64,000 nucleotides of DNA, from assembly GCF_029227915.1 (NCBI RefSeq), contig NC_079888.1, positions 20,998,001-21,062,000 of the forward strand. Reading direction: 5' to 3'. Both the position numbers and the translations under genes were made by a program. Shown piece after piece: positions 13,483-21,325 of the stretch. The notes beneath the pieces were generated by a model. The model was not told the origin of the DNA and searched no databases. It saw nothing but the letters and a program-made list of their open reading frames with translations. Within the stretch, counting starts at the first letter, position 1; every line of letters starts with the position of its first letter. Origin of the DNA: Hydractinia symbiolongicarpus (taxonomy: Eukaryota > Cnidaria > Hydrozoa > Anthoathecata > Hydractiniidae).

Positions 13483-13544
13483 GATCCAGATGTCTCTTTG
13501 GAAAAACACCAAAAAGGCGAGCAGGTTCAACTCCTGCCTGGATC
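13483..13544 (+). ncRNA. tRNA-like fold lacking a D arm (relic)
   Basis: GATCCAG (13483) pairs over 7 bp with CTGGATC (13538-13544). TTTGG/CCAAA makes a 5 bp anticodon-like stem around a 7-base loop, AAAAACA. GCAGG/CCTGC makes a perfect 5 bp T stem around TTCAACT. GGTTCAACTCC (13524-13534) is close to the Pol III B box. Only seven bases, ATGTCTC, lie where a D arm should be, and position 33 is A instead of U, so a working nuclear tRNA is unlikely. About 55 bp upstream, GATGTCCGAGTG looks like a serine/leucine-type A box. A decayed tRNA or tRNA-derived SINE fragment is the best reading; chance folding cannot be excluded. Confidence 0.4.
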
Positions 13545-13933
13545 TGATCACGTTTTATGCGGATATTATAAATCATTTTGTCAAAATTAATTGCAAAAAG
13601 CATGAAACACTGTGTAGCAATTTCTAGTTAAATTTTTCATTTAAAAACTTTATTCAGCTCAATTTTTCTTGTGCACTCTTTGTAAAAACAAAACAATCAA
13701 ATATTTATATTTTATTCTACATATAACTTGACAGATATTTCTCCATGTTTGTTGTGTTTTTCAGAGAAAAAGAGAATTTCCGCCTTGCCATTGTTCTTAT
13801 TTTGTTCTTATTTTAAAAAAATTCAGCCTCATTGTTCTTATAAAATTGTTCTTATAGAAAAAAGTGTAAATATTGTTACGAGCCACGTCTATGAATTTCA
13901 TGTATTTTATATTTTATTTTAGTTTCAAACAGC

Positions 13934-14577
13934 ATGTCTTTGTTAGATCCACTCACCTGTGGATTTGCAAAAGTGTATGTGTATGAGTTGTTGATGAAGG
14001 ATAGTGATAGACTGGGGAAGAACTTTAGAACAGACGAGGTGGCAATAGTTTATAAAAATCACCATTTAAGTTTTATTTCCCAGTTTGCTGAAGGAACAAG
14101 TTTTGAGATAACTTATGAGCCATACAAAAAACATTTCATCAAAATAAAAGATCATGTATTTGCACTTGGGAAAACATCTGCTGAAAAGAAAAAACATGTT
14201 TTAGAGTCGTTTTCATCGGAAGCTTGGAATAAGCTAACGTCTGGAGATAAACAAAAACATTGTCTTTTGGATTGTAAAGCATGTTTAACAAATGAAAAAT
14301 ATAGAATACCACTGTCATATTTTCCAGTAAAGGTAAGCTATCTGAAAAAAAGAGCGATAGAGGCTGGACTCTATAAACCAGCAAAAAAAGTTTTGTTAGA
14401 CATCACCAAATCTACCATCAAATCATTAGACCAGAAGTTTAAGGAGCAACACAGTGTAACATTTGAAAAGGCTGTTAGTTTATGTTGCAGCACAAAGAGA
14501 TCTGAGAAACAAATAGACATTTGTAGGAGTGTGAAGAAAGATATAGAAAATCAGTGGAAAGAAACATCTGTATCAAG
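13934..14577 (+). CDS. Exon 1: basic N-terminal region
   Basis: The ATG at 13934 follows an acceptor-like TTTTAG. The open frame runs 214 codons to a donor, TATCAAG|GTATTT, at 14578; beyond it the frame stays open but turns into low-complexity AT-rich codons, which marks the exon end. The protein begins MSLLDPLTCGFAKVYVYELL and is lysine-rich, with cysteines in HCLLDCKACLTNEK (about residues 112-125). I recognise no named domain. The exon ends with two bases of a codon (AG), which the first base of exon 2 completes to Arg. An additional upstream coding exon cannot be ruled out. Confidence 0.65.
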
Positions 14578-14715
14578 GTATTTTTTCACTGTGACTAAAG
14601 TTATTAAGATATATATAGCAAAAAATATTGTATTGAAAGTTTTCAGTCAGCATAAGTAAAATAAAAATTATTCAAAGTTCCATTTATATTTTGTATAACA
14701 TTACCGCTCCATATT

Positions 14716-14844
14716 AAGCAGATATTCAGCAATGTAAAATCGGATATCCGTAATTATTCAGTCGAGCTTGTGGTATTAATATATATAAACAAAGCGAGAC
14801 TTAATAATTACGATATCCGATTTTACCGCGCTGAATATCTGCTT
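14716..14844. mobile_element. Hairpin MITE-like element in intron 1
   Basis: The arm at 14716-14758 (AAGCAGATATTCAGC, then TAAAATCGGATATCCG, then TAATTATT) is nearly the exact reverse complement of 14803-14844, around a 44 bp loop that itself has partial pairing. The structure of about 129 bp is a foldback element. Flanking CTCCATATT on the left and TCTCCATATTTTA further right is a possible remnant duplication but is not adjacent. The rest of intron 1 (14578-15321) is AT-rich. Confidence 0.65.
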
Positions 14845-15169
14845 TATCATGCACAATTGGAAAGGAATTATTATCTAAAGTGGAGAACCTCTCCATATTT
14901 TATTTTGTTTTGTTTTTGTCTTTTTCGTTGTTCTTGTTTCTTGTTGTTTTAAAACGTTCGCGCTTCAGTTATTTTCAGCTCTCCATCTGATTGCTTATCC
15001 TTTGTGTACTACTGTCGAGAACAATAAAAGATGGAGTGCGATATAATACATCCTTTGTTTCATAACTTTTTTATTTTTAATTAGTTTTAACTCTCCATCT
15101 GACTGAGTTGCATGTATAATTTTAAAGTAACTATATATATAAACGAAATATAAGTGTCGGAGAGACTAT

Positions 15170-15218
15170 CGAATATCTCGAACAGATATTCGATATCGGA
15201 TATCTGCTGAGATATTCG
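15170..15218. repeat. 49 bp palindrome in intron 1
   Basis: CGAATATCTCGAACAGATAT and the matching TATCTGCTGAGATATTCG are inverted around a central ATAT, arms about 22 bp with two mismatches. It shares the CAGATATTC and GGATATC words with the hairpin at 14716-14844, so both may belong to one element family. Confidence 0.65.
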
Positions 15219-15321
15219 GCTAACGACTGCACGAATATCCAAAAATATTATGTCAGACGCTCCGCCTGAGGTGCATGATAATGATTATTATTTGTTAATA
15301 ATTTTTTAATATTTTTCTCAG

Positions 15322-15708
15322 ACTGTTTGGTTCAACATTGTCAAAAAGGCAATACAATGAACAAAGAATGACTAAATCGTTTGAAAGTCGTGAAAGTGCC
15401 CTCCAACGCACATTGAATGAAAAAGAAGTTATAGCTGCTGGATTAAAGAGACCTCATGACCATGTTGGCAACCTTGATAACTACAGTTGGGATTCAGCTG
15501 GCTGTCTCACTAAAGTTACCAATTTGCCAGATGGTGATGAAGTTAATTTCACTCAGTTAGCTAAGGATTTTAACTTACTCAACTCAAAAGGTGAAACTCC
15601 TAAAAATGCTGGACAAATTGTCAAGACATTTTTAAATAACAGTGGTTGTGACTTGAACCGATTTGCTACATTCTCGTCAAAGCCAAGAATTAGAAAAATG
15701 AAAAGGAG
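15322..15708 (+). CDS. Exon 2
   Basis: The acceptor TATTTTTCTCAG ends at 15321 and the donor AGGAG|GTATAT is at 15709. The 387 bp exon reads through in one frame with no stop. Recognisable stretches are SKRQYNEQRMTKSFESRESA, ALQRTLNEKEVIAAGLKRPH, NYSWDSAGCLTKVTNLPDGD and NLLNSKGETPKNAGQIVKTF. It ends in a basic patch (RKMKRR). The composition suggests DNA-binding or nuclear targeting, but no domain is identified. It begins with one base and ends with two bases of a split codon, matching both neighbours. Confidence 0.65.
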
Positions 15709-15811
15709 GTATATATTATACGATGCTTTAAACCCATCAATTTTCTATTAGAGAAATGTAGGAGGAATTGAATTTTTTATTTACATGAAAAAATAAATAT
15801 GCAAATTTTTA

Positions 15812-16161
15812 CTGCGTTTACACTTGTGCAAATTTATCTGGATTTATGAGTAAGTTACTAAAAATAGAATTTATACGGATTGCGTTTACACTAGATTTTG
15901 CAAATTTATACGGATTCAGCATGAAAACGATAAAAAAATAAAACTGAAAAGTTTCAGAATTTTTTTTTCCCAGATTCGTTTGAATCCGTAATAATTGCTT
16001 GAATCCGTATAAATTTCTAATTTAAACCTATATATACAATAACGCATATATCTGAATAATGGAGTGTAAACGAATAAAATAGTCTGTCTTAAACTATTAC
16101 GTTTTCGTTTGAATCCGAATACTTTCTTTGAATCCGTATAAGTGCTCAAGTGTAAACGCAG
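15812..16161. mobile_element. 350 bp inverted-repeat element (MITE-like) in intron 2
   Basis: The ends are CTGCGTTTACACTTG and CAAGTGTAAACGCAG, exact inverted repeats. Internally GCGTTTACACT recurs near 15884 and GAATCCGTATAA words occur several times in both orientations. No coding capacity. It makes up most of the 499 bp intron, so the intron was only about 150 bp before insertion. I could not define a clean target duplication. Confidence 0.7.
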
Positions 16162-16207
16162 CATTTATTGACTAGAGGTTTTAGTAAAGATGTTTTCATA
16201 TTTTAAG

Positions 16208-16289
16208 ACTCATTGGAACAGATGTTACAATGCCAACAGAAGAGCAGGATGCTGAGGTGACAAGTAGATTAAAAGATCTTATTCACAAG
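16208..16289 (+). CDS. Exon 3
   Basis: The acceptor TTTTAAG ends at 16207 and the donor CACAAG|GTACAT is at 16290. The 82 bp exon reads LIGTDVTMPTEEQDAEV then TSRLKDLIHK, with no stop. The first base completes the Arg codon split from exon 2, and the last codon is whole, so exon 4 starts in phase 0. Short, but both phases fit and it links two clearly coding exons. Confidence 0.6.
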
Positions 16290-16593
16290 GTACATTTTTG
16301 AAATAGATTTTTATGTTGTTGAACTTGTTTCTAGGTTCTATATTTGTTACTGGATATGCAAGTTTTTAAGAATTTTGTCACAATTTTAGTAGAAATGTTT
16401 CGAAAGAAATTTTGGTTATTCATCAGTATGGCTGCTTGATTAAATCTAAAAATTAGATATTTTTTTGAATTCAATTCATTAAATTGGTACACATTTTTTA
16501 TAAGAAATACGAAGCTAAGATTATAGGTACCGAAACTCGCGAAATATAGGAGTTTCTTACAAAAAAGTGTATATATATTTATTTTTTAAACAG

Positions 16594-16690
16594 GGTATTT
16601 ATTCAATGGGAGAATGCATAGTTCCACAGGAGTTTGAAAGTTTAACCTTGAATGATGGTAAAATTGAGACCAACAAGATTACAGTTCAAG
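16594..16690 (+). CDS. Exon 4: GEC-VPQEF block
   Basis: The acceptor TTTTTTAAACAG ends at 16593 and the donor TTCAAG|GTAAGA is at 16691, a near-consensus site. The exon reads GIYSMGECIVPQEFESLTLN followed by DGKIETNKITVQ. The G-x-Y-x-x-GE-x2-VP pattern is one I associate with the uncharacterised cnidarian/sponge family named for the whole gene. It ends with one base of a Gly codon completed by exon 5. Confidence 0.65.
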
Positions 16691-16700
16691 GTAAGAAAAA

Positions 16701-16813
16701 CATCGCATTAATATATTAGATCACGTATTCGCATTAATATATATTAGATCACGCATTCGCATTAATATATATTAGATCACGCATTCGCATTAATATATAT
16801 TAGATCACGCATT
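16701..16813 (+). repeat. 28 bp minisatellite in intron 4
   Basis: About four copies of a unit containing CATTCGCATTAATATATATT and AGATCACG. The first copy is two bases shorter. It occupies over half of the 193 bp intron. Confidence 0.85.
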
Positions 16814-16942
16814 ATTATCACGTGTATTACTATCACATTTACGAAAAAATGATTGTTTTCATATCCGTTCTTTGCTCACACAGGAAGAAAAAATCCAGTC
16901 GAAATGTTGCAAAAAAGGTTTTTCAAGAAGCACGAACCGTTT

Positions 16943-16945
16943 TAA
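16943..16945 (+). other. Premature TAA in exon 5
   Basis: TAA lies in the frame carried from exon 4, between KKHEPF and RLQPDSF. Both sides look coding, so this is a nonsense mutation and not a natural terminus. Confidence 0.65.
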
Positions 16946-17043
16946 CGACTACAACCAGATTCGTTTTATTCAAACATGGATGCTGAAACTTTAAAGTTCG
17001 AATGGAACAGGCTTGGTGGAATGGAACAGGCTCAATGTTTTAA

Positions 17044-17074
17044 CGATCGTGTATTTCTAACCATTCGCATCTGT
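17044..17074 (+). other. Frameshift interval in exon 5
   Basis: The upstream frame stays open to the TGA at 17075, while the downstream frame is open only from 17044, after TAA at 17041. The single-base loss or two-base gain must fall here. Downstream phase agrees with exon 6 (ACA-G joined to GA-CTG). Confidence 0.55.
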
Positions 17075-17196
17075 TGATTATGTTCTTCTGCATGTATGAC
17101 CAGGCGATATTCTACACAGATCAAGAGTATTTTGAAAAAACAGGTACGAATTTTTGCTCCGTAAACCTGGTGTATTTCTTCGTAAAAAATATAAAC

Positions 17197-17364
17197 TCCG
17201 TAGTTCTAATACTATCGTGTTTTCTATTAATTACACCCCCTGCTCCAAAATCAAAATATAGAAATACCAATTTAATAAGCTTGGTCGGAAAATAAAAAAG
17301 CCGCGGAGATGACGCGATACAAGTCCTGGAAACGAGGTTGTAAACCAACTATTTTATAGACCCT
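17197..17364 (+). repeat. Intron 5 direct repeat, copy A
   Basis: Shares with 17517-17646 the words TATCGTGTTTTCTATTAAT, AATAAAAAAGCCGCGGAGAT, GATACAAGTCCTGGAAACG, AGGTTGTAAACCAACT and GACCCT. Copy A has an extra internal segment (ACACCCCCTGCTCC onward) absent from copy B. Confidence 0.8.
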
Positions 17365-17484
17365 AAATTCCGCGAAATTCGCCCATTTTTACCTTCTCGT
17401 CTGCGAAAATTTCTTCCCTTAAGGTAATTCGGATGCAAAACTAGAACCGAACGGGTCCGCTTACGTGTTCTTAGGCTTTATCAA

Positions 17485-17502
17485 CTACCTACCTACCTAC
17501 CT
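17485..17502 (+). repeat. (CTAC)n microsatellite
   Basis: CTACCTACCTACCTACC, just over four units, lies between the two direct-repeat copies of intron 5. Confidence 0.8.
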
Positions 17503-17516
17503 TAACGGGAAAATAA

Positions 17517-17646
17517 CTGCGTAGTTTTAATAATATCGTGTTTTCTATTAATAACTATTGTCGAGAAATAAAAAAGCCGCGGAGATGATCCGTCCGATAC
17601 AAGTCCTGGAAACGAGGTTGTAAACCAACTTAGATTTTATCGACCC
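17517..17646 (+). repeat. Intron 5 direct repeat, copy B
   Basis: Second copy of 17197-17364, about 300 bp downstream, with roughly 10% differences by eye. The rest of the intron to 18149 contains further ACGAGG or GCGAGGTTG words (GGAGCGAGGTTGAGAACG near 17856) but no open frame, and looks like old repeat sequence. Confidence 0.75.
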
Positions 17647-18149
17647 TGGGTTGCATTTTAGAGATGAAAAAATAGCCAACCTCGTGCCTAATAAGGCTCT
17701 TACCTTCGCGAAAGGCGTTTTTTGACCTGGTGAAAATTATGCATTTGTGACCAAATTAATAACTTTAACCACTTTTTCCCGATAAAATTCGTACCTTGGC
17801 CCTGAACCGTTATTACGGAGACGCTGCCAAATTCATCAAAGGCAAAAATTCCCTAGGAGCGAGGTTGAGAACGTACAAATTTTGTGGCTGACTTTATTTG
17901 GGGATGAGCTTCCTTCAAAATTATGGTCATTTTGGCATATTTTCTGATATTTTTTTAAAAGAATGAAAAATATTTATTGTTAAGAGAAGGCAAAACTCTG
18001 GGAACGAGTGCTGATAAGCACTTTAAAAGTATAAAGATGGCTCTTACAAATTTTCAGAGAATCTCCTTTAAAATTAAAACATCCAGGCCGAACTCAAAAA
18101 GTATGTTTCTTATAAAAAAAGACGTTCAATAACAATATTTATATTTTAG

Positions 18150-18332
18150 GACTGAAAATAGATGTTCAAACTACTGTTGAGCAACCCGAGCTCTATGTGC
18201 TTGCAAGATGTCCTTCCAGTGACAGGCAGATTATGTACAGCGACACACGCTTAGAGGATATAATGAAAATTTCCCGTGGCACAACAACATTTGGCGACAT
18301 AGTATTGAACGACATCGTACGAATTTTTAAGG
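18150..18332 (+). CDS. Exon 6
   Basis: The acceptor TTATATTTTAG ends at 18149 and the donor TTTAAGG|GTAAGAAA is at 18333. The exon reads LKIDVQTTVEQPELYVLARC, then PSSDRQIMYSDTRLEDIMKI and a stretch ending DIVRIFK, without a stop. Phases match on both sides. The preceding 1,006 bp intron (17144-18149) is filled with duplicated sequence. The exon carries a single conserved-looking Cys (LARCPSS); no catalytic motif is recognised. Confidence 0.68.
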
Positions 18333-18417
18333 GTAAGAAAAAGAATCCGAAAATGTTTTTTTTAACAAGAACAGCACACAATACATAACTTATTACAAAT
18401 CTATATAATTATTTTAG

Positions 18418-20363
18418 GCGATGCTCCAGCATGCCAGTTCGAGGCTGGACATCAAAAGGGAGGCCACTACTTTTGCTGGTCATGTGGTATTTAGGCATCC
18501 AGATCAAATGACCTTAGTCATGTCCTTAATTTGCCACACACATCTTTGGAAACGAAAATCCATACTTTGACGGCCTCGACATATGGAAAAGTTGTGACAA
18601 ACAAAATGTGTTTACACTACACTGACGGCATGGCGAAGGCAGACCTGATAACCGACTTGCACGAAAGAGAAGTTAAATTCCGGTGCGAAAATACGAAAGA
18701 CACGTTGTCAAAATTGATCGACATCGAATTGGCAGGTTGTCAGCGGATGCCAGCCCTGTTGTATTATACACCTACATCATCGTTGACACATTGTTACCTC
18801 TCTGGTTACGAGGTTTTGCCTTGTGAACCATTGCATTGTGTGAGTGGACACATCAGAAATTTGTATGAGGAGTTGCCACGCCATCTAGAAAGGGAAGAAT
18901 GCAAAATATTTAACAACACTGTTACTATGTCATTTTCCGGAAAAGAGGCGAAACGTGCAGCAGATTATCGGCTGAGTTTAATAGATTGCACGAAGTTTTT
19001 AAAGGACAAAATAGATGCTAATGTCTACAAAATTCTACAACAAACCTGTGAAATGCAGGGTATTCTTTATAAATCTGAAGAAAATAGAACACCGATTTCG
19101 ATTTTACGTCTTTATAACCAGTCATTCCAACATGCAATGATACTGAATGAGGTTATTAAAAACACCATCTCCTTGACAAAGCGGAAAATGTTTGGCCAGT
19201 ACTACCACGCTTTAACTGTCCATGCACCAGACCAGTACCGTCTTTTTTCTGGACCAACAACTAACACTGAAGAAGAGGAGAGAACATTCAACTTTTTGAA
19301 AACAATATCCACACATACATCAAACCATCACCCTGAAAATGTCTTATTCAATGCTTTCATCCGACTACAAGTTCGTGACAATGTTCACGAGCATCACATA
19401 AAGTCGGACATAGAAAGCAAAATCACAAAACATAGTAAAGAACTGGAGAAGCGGGGTAACACGGTTATTTCATACACAGTTATTGAAAAAAACCCGTGGA
19501 TATACCAAGCACACTTAGAGCGTATTGCGGATTACCTCTTAATACCAGGATTTTGGAAGGAAGTAGACTTCGGAGTAGAATTTGCAGACACAGAAAATGT
19601 GATGAATAATAAAAAATGCAAACATCACTTCAGGAATAACACAATGCAGACTGAAAAAGAATATCTGAAGCAGTGTTGGGAAAAATGTCTGGAACAACAA
19701 ACCTGCATACCTGCATTAAAACTGAAAGTTGAATCCACAAATGGCAGTACCAAAATTGTCCAATTGAGTACTCTCAGTTTTGCCAAGCTGATCAATGAGC
19801 CAGAAGATGATGCAAACATGGACATTGATTTGACAGCTGAATATGCATCACCATCCACATCAATATATGAAGTACCTTTCATATCAATTCCAGAGACACC
19901 AATTCCAGCCAAGGTTTCAAATTTCATGACAAGCACTCCCATTGCAGAAAAAGCTGTAACAATACATGGAACACCAACTGGTTTGTCTAGAAAAAACAGC
20001 AACAATATTATCACTATCGTAAAAAAGGAAATACCTGCTACTGATCAAGGGAATACAGCACGTCTCCTTGAAAAGGTCTTGGGTCCATGTGACGTGATTG
20101 TACAATATAATCACCTAAGGAAACTTTATAAAAGTTCTCCTCACATGTATGAAATGGACCTAAAGCGATTGTCAGCACAGTTAGAGATAAAACTAGCAAC
20201 AGCTAGAGACAATCTCAAGGATGAAATAAAAAAAATTGAGAGGGAACAGTTGGCAAAAAACAGATCAATGTCCATTATTGGTGATGAAATTAAGTCCGAA
20301 TACGATGGAAAATTAAAAAAACTTTCAATTTTACAAAAATTGAATTGTCATTTTGATATATGA
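18418..20363 (+). pseudogene. Exon 7: zinc-finger-like and EPLH-motif C-terminal half, one stop
   Basis: The acceptor TAATTATTTTAG ends at 18417. The frame reads GDAPACQFEAGHQKGGHYFC, then WSCGI, a TAG at 18492-18494, then about 620 further codons to TGA at 20361. Counting from the first downstream Met (18531), CQRMPALL lies near residue 70, YEVLPCEPLHCVSGHI near 93, FGQYYHALTVHAP near 221 and NTEEEERTFNFLK near 245. A Pro/Thr/Ser-rich acidic linker follows around 430-490, then a Lys-rich helical tail (about 545-610). The C-x2-C with nearby Cys and His suggests a zinc-binding site. If this is a DDE-type enzyme, Glu of EPLH and the Glu cluster are candidate catalytic positions; that is conjecture. 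The 3' part, still 610 codons without a stop, implies fairly recent inactivation. Confidence 0.75.
18492..18494 (+). other. Premature TAG in exon 7
   Basis: The TAG falls two codons after WSCG and the same frame continues ASRSNDLSHVLNLPHTSLET without interruption, so it is a nonsense mutation in a once longer exon. Confidence 0.7.
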
Positions 20364-20673
20364 TTTTGAAAGTTAGCTGGTTTATTGTGTGAAATTCCAA
20401 TGAGATTTATTACATCAAGTTCAAATTTATAGTTTTCTGGTGTATAATTTTTGATCTCATTTTGGTGTTAAAACATTACATATTAACAATTATATAATAG
20501 CTTATCATATCCTGTTGTGTTTACTTTTGAGTATACAGCCTTTCTAATTTAAATTTGTTAACGTCAGCAAAAAATTGCTGACGCGTATGTTATTTGCCTG
20601 CCTGATTATATGGTGTTGGACTCGGTAGTGACTGTTGGAATCTTATTTTTGTGGGTGGCAGCCTTCGAATTTC
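20364..20673. other. 3' flank of the gene; no coding content
   Basis: AT-rich sequence after the TGA. I see no canonical AATAAA within 300 bp of the stop. A perfect 9 bp hairpin, CGTCAGCAA-AAAA-TTGCTGACG, lies at 20562-20583. The transcript end is not identifiable from sequence. Confidence 0.5.
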
Positions 20674-21275
20674 GCTTCGGCACTCGGCAATTGCCGAAGT
20701 AATTGCCGAAGTATTAGCAGTTGTAAGGCTTTCGCTTCGGCAATATTATTGCCGAAGCAAAACTCGATCGTCGACTGTTGTAGTTTCCCTTTTTTTATGA
20801 ATATTCATATTATCCATACTCCTAGATTTCACCAAACAGATATCGCCACAATGACACAAATAACTTTCCACTGCCCACTTCGAAAACGACGAAAAATAAA
20901 AAACATATAGTCTCGATGCCCCCAGCTTATAATTAAATGATGTAACACGTGTCACTTAATATCGGCCCCATAGTTTTATTCAGTTCGGCCTGCAGTTCAA
21001 AATGGTGGAGTGACCAAGTAAGGTTGTATTATCGTTCCCAAGAAAAACAAAAACATCCGGATTAACTCAGTTGAATTTGTTGATGTTTGATACTCGTCAA
21101 GGCTTGGCATCATATTTATATTTTTTTCATTTTAAAAAGTGCCAAAGAAAGTGCCGAAGTCTGCCGAGGCAATTGCCGAAGGTTTTCAGTGCTTTTGACC
21201 ATAGTCTTCGGCATTTTTTCTGCCGAAGTGATTTTGAAAAATTGCGAAGTTACTTCGGCAATTATTTGCCGAAGC
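20674..21275. mobile_element. TTCGGCA-palindrome element (non-autonomous, putative)
   Basis: Two clusters of TTCGGCA/TGCCGAA words, at 20674-20758 and 21151-21275, bracket about 400 bp. The outer parts are roughly inverted: GCTTCGGCACTCGGCAATTG on the left, and TACTTCGGCAATTATTTGCC then GAAGC on the right. Cluster 1 holds a perfect hairpin, GCTTCGGCAAT-ATT-ATTGCCGAAGC, at 20734-20758. Cluster 2 holds CTTCGGCA-TTTTTTC-TGCCGAAG near 21205. The overlapping open frames here arise from these repeats and are not genes. The element type is unknown. Confidence 0.6.
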
Positions 21276-21315
21276 AAATATATCTGAAATTCGAAGACTG
21301 GGATGGTGATGTATA

Positions 21316-21325
21316 ATGATATTTT
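21316..21325 (+). repeat. Target duplication of the 801 bp element, left
   Basis: ATGATATTTT, repeated at 22127-22136 directly after the element's right end. Confidence 0.75.

Larger units (their letters stand above)
12931..13922 (+). other. Possible 5' UTR intron
   Basis: TTTAG|GTGAGAT gives a good donor at 12931, and the T-rich tract ending TATTTTATTTTAG gives a good acceptor at 13921-13922, eleven bases before the first ATG. If used, the first exon is non-coding and starts near the promoter-like cluster. The intron would hold the AGCT-rich segments and the tRNA-like segment. Between about 13215 and 13440 I see only AT-rich sequence. There is no coding evidence to test the junction. Confidence 0.35.
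16884..17143 (+). pseudogene. Exon 5, with in-frame stop and frameshift
   Basis: The acceptor TTTGCTCACACAG ends at 16883 and the donor AAACAG|GTACGA is at 17144. It opens in the frame set by exon 4, reading GRKNPVEMLQKRFFKKHEPF, then hits TAA at 16943-16945 and continues RLQPDSFYSNMDAETLKFEW. The second half is coding in another frame: NHSHLLIMFFCMYDQ, then AIFYTDQEYFEKTG. Exon length is 260 bp where a multiple of three is needed, so one base has been lost or two gained. The overlap of the two open frames puts the shift between about 17044 and 17074. A short intron around the break is possible, but under 60 bp of sequence would remain for it. Confidence 0.6.
13934..20363 (+). pseudogene. Seven-exon transposon-encoded gene, inactivated
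   Basis: Exons 13934-14577, 15322-15708, 16208-16289, 16594-16690, 16884-17143, 18150-18332 and 18418-20363 join through GT-AG introns with matching phases, except for one frameshift in exon 5. The product would be about 1,200 residues. In order it has a basic N-terminal region, a GIYSMGECIVPQEF block, a DQAIFYTDQEYFEKTG block, a C-x2-C finger in GHYFCWSCG, CQRMPALL, a YEVLPCEPLHCVSGHI motif, an FGQYYHALTVHAP block followed by NTEEEERTFNFLK, an acidic linker and a basic coiled-coil-like tail. I recall this block order from multicopy uncharacterised proteins in cnidarian and sponge genomes, but cannot verify it here. The EPLH motif recalls the DPxH/DxMH motif near a catalytic Asp of CACTA- and KDZ-type transposases. 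Role as this element's transposase is inferred from position. Two stops and a frameshift make the copy dead. Confidence 0.75.

Noticed and set aside
14770-14952. 60-codon plus-strand frame in intron 1
   Set aside because: It overlaps the foldback element and AT-rich intron sequence; low-complexity Phe/Leu/Cys composition.
15916-16164. 82-codon minus-strand frame in intron 2
   Set aside because: It coincides with the inverted-repeat element and is made of its repeated GAATCCGTATAA words.
16943-18494. Reassigned TAA/TAG codons (ciliate-like code) as an explanation for the two in-frame stops, since the gene ends with TGA
   Set aside because: A frameshift is also present between them, the element is a repeat likely to decay, and the SINE and satellite context points to an animal with the standard code.
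19625-20114. Minus-strand frames of 129 and 65 codons
   Set aside because: Shadows of exon 7, which is clearly the coding strand.
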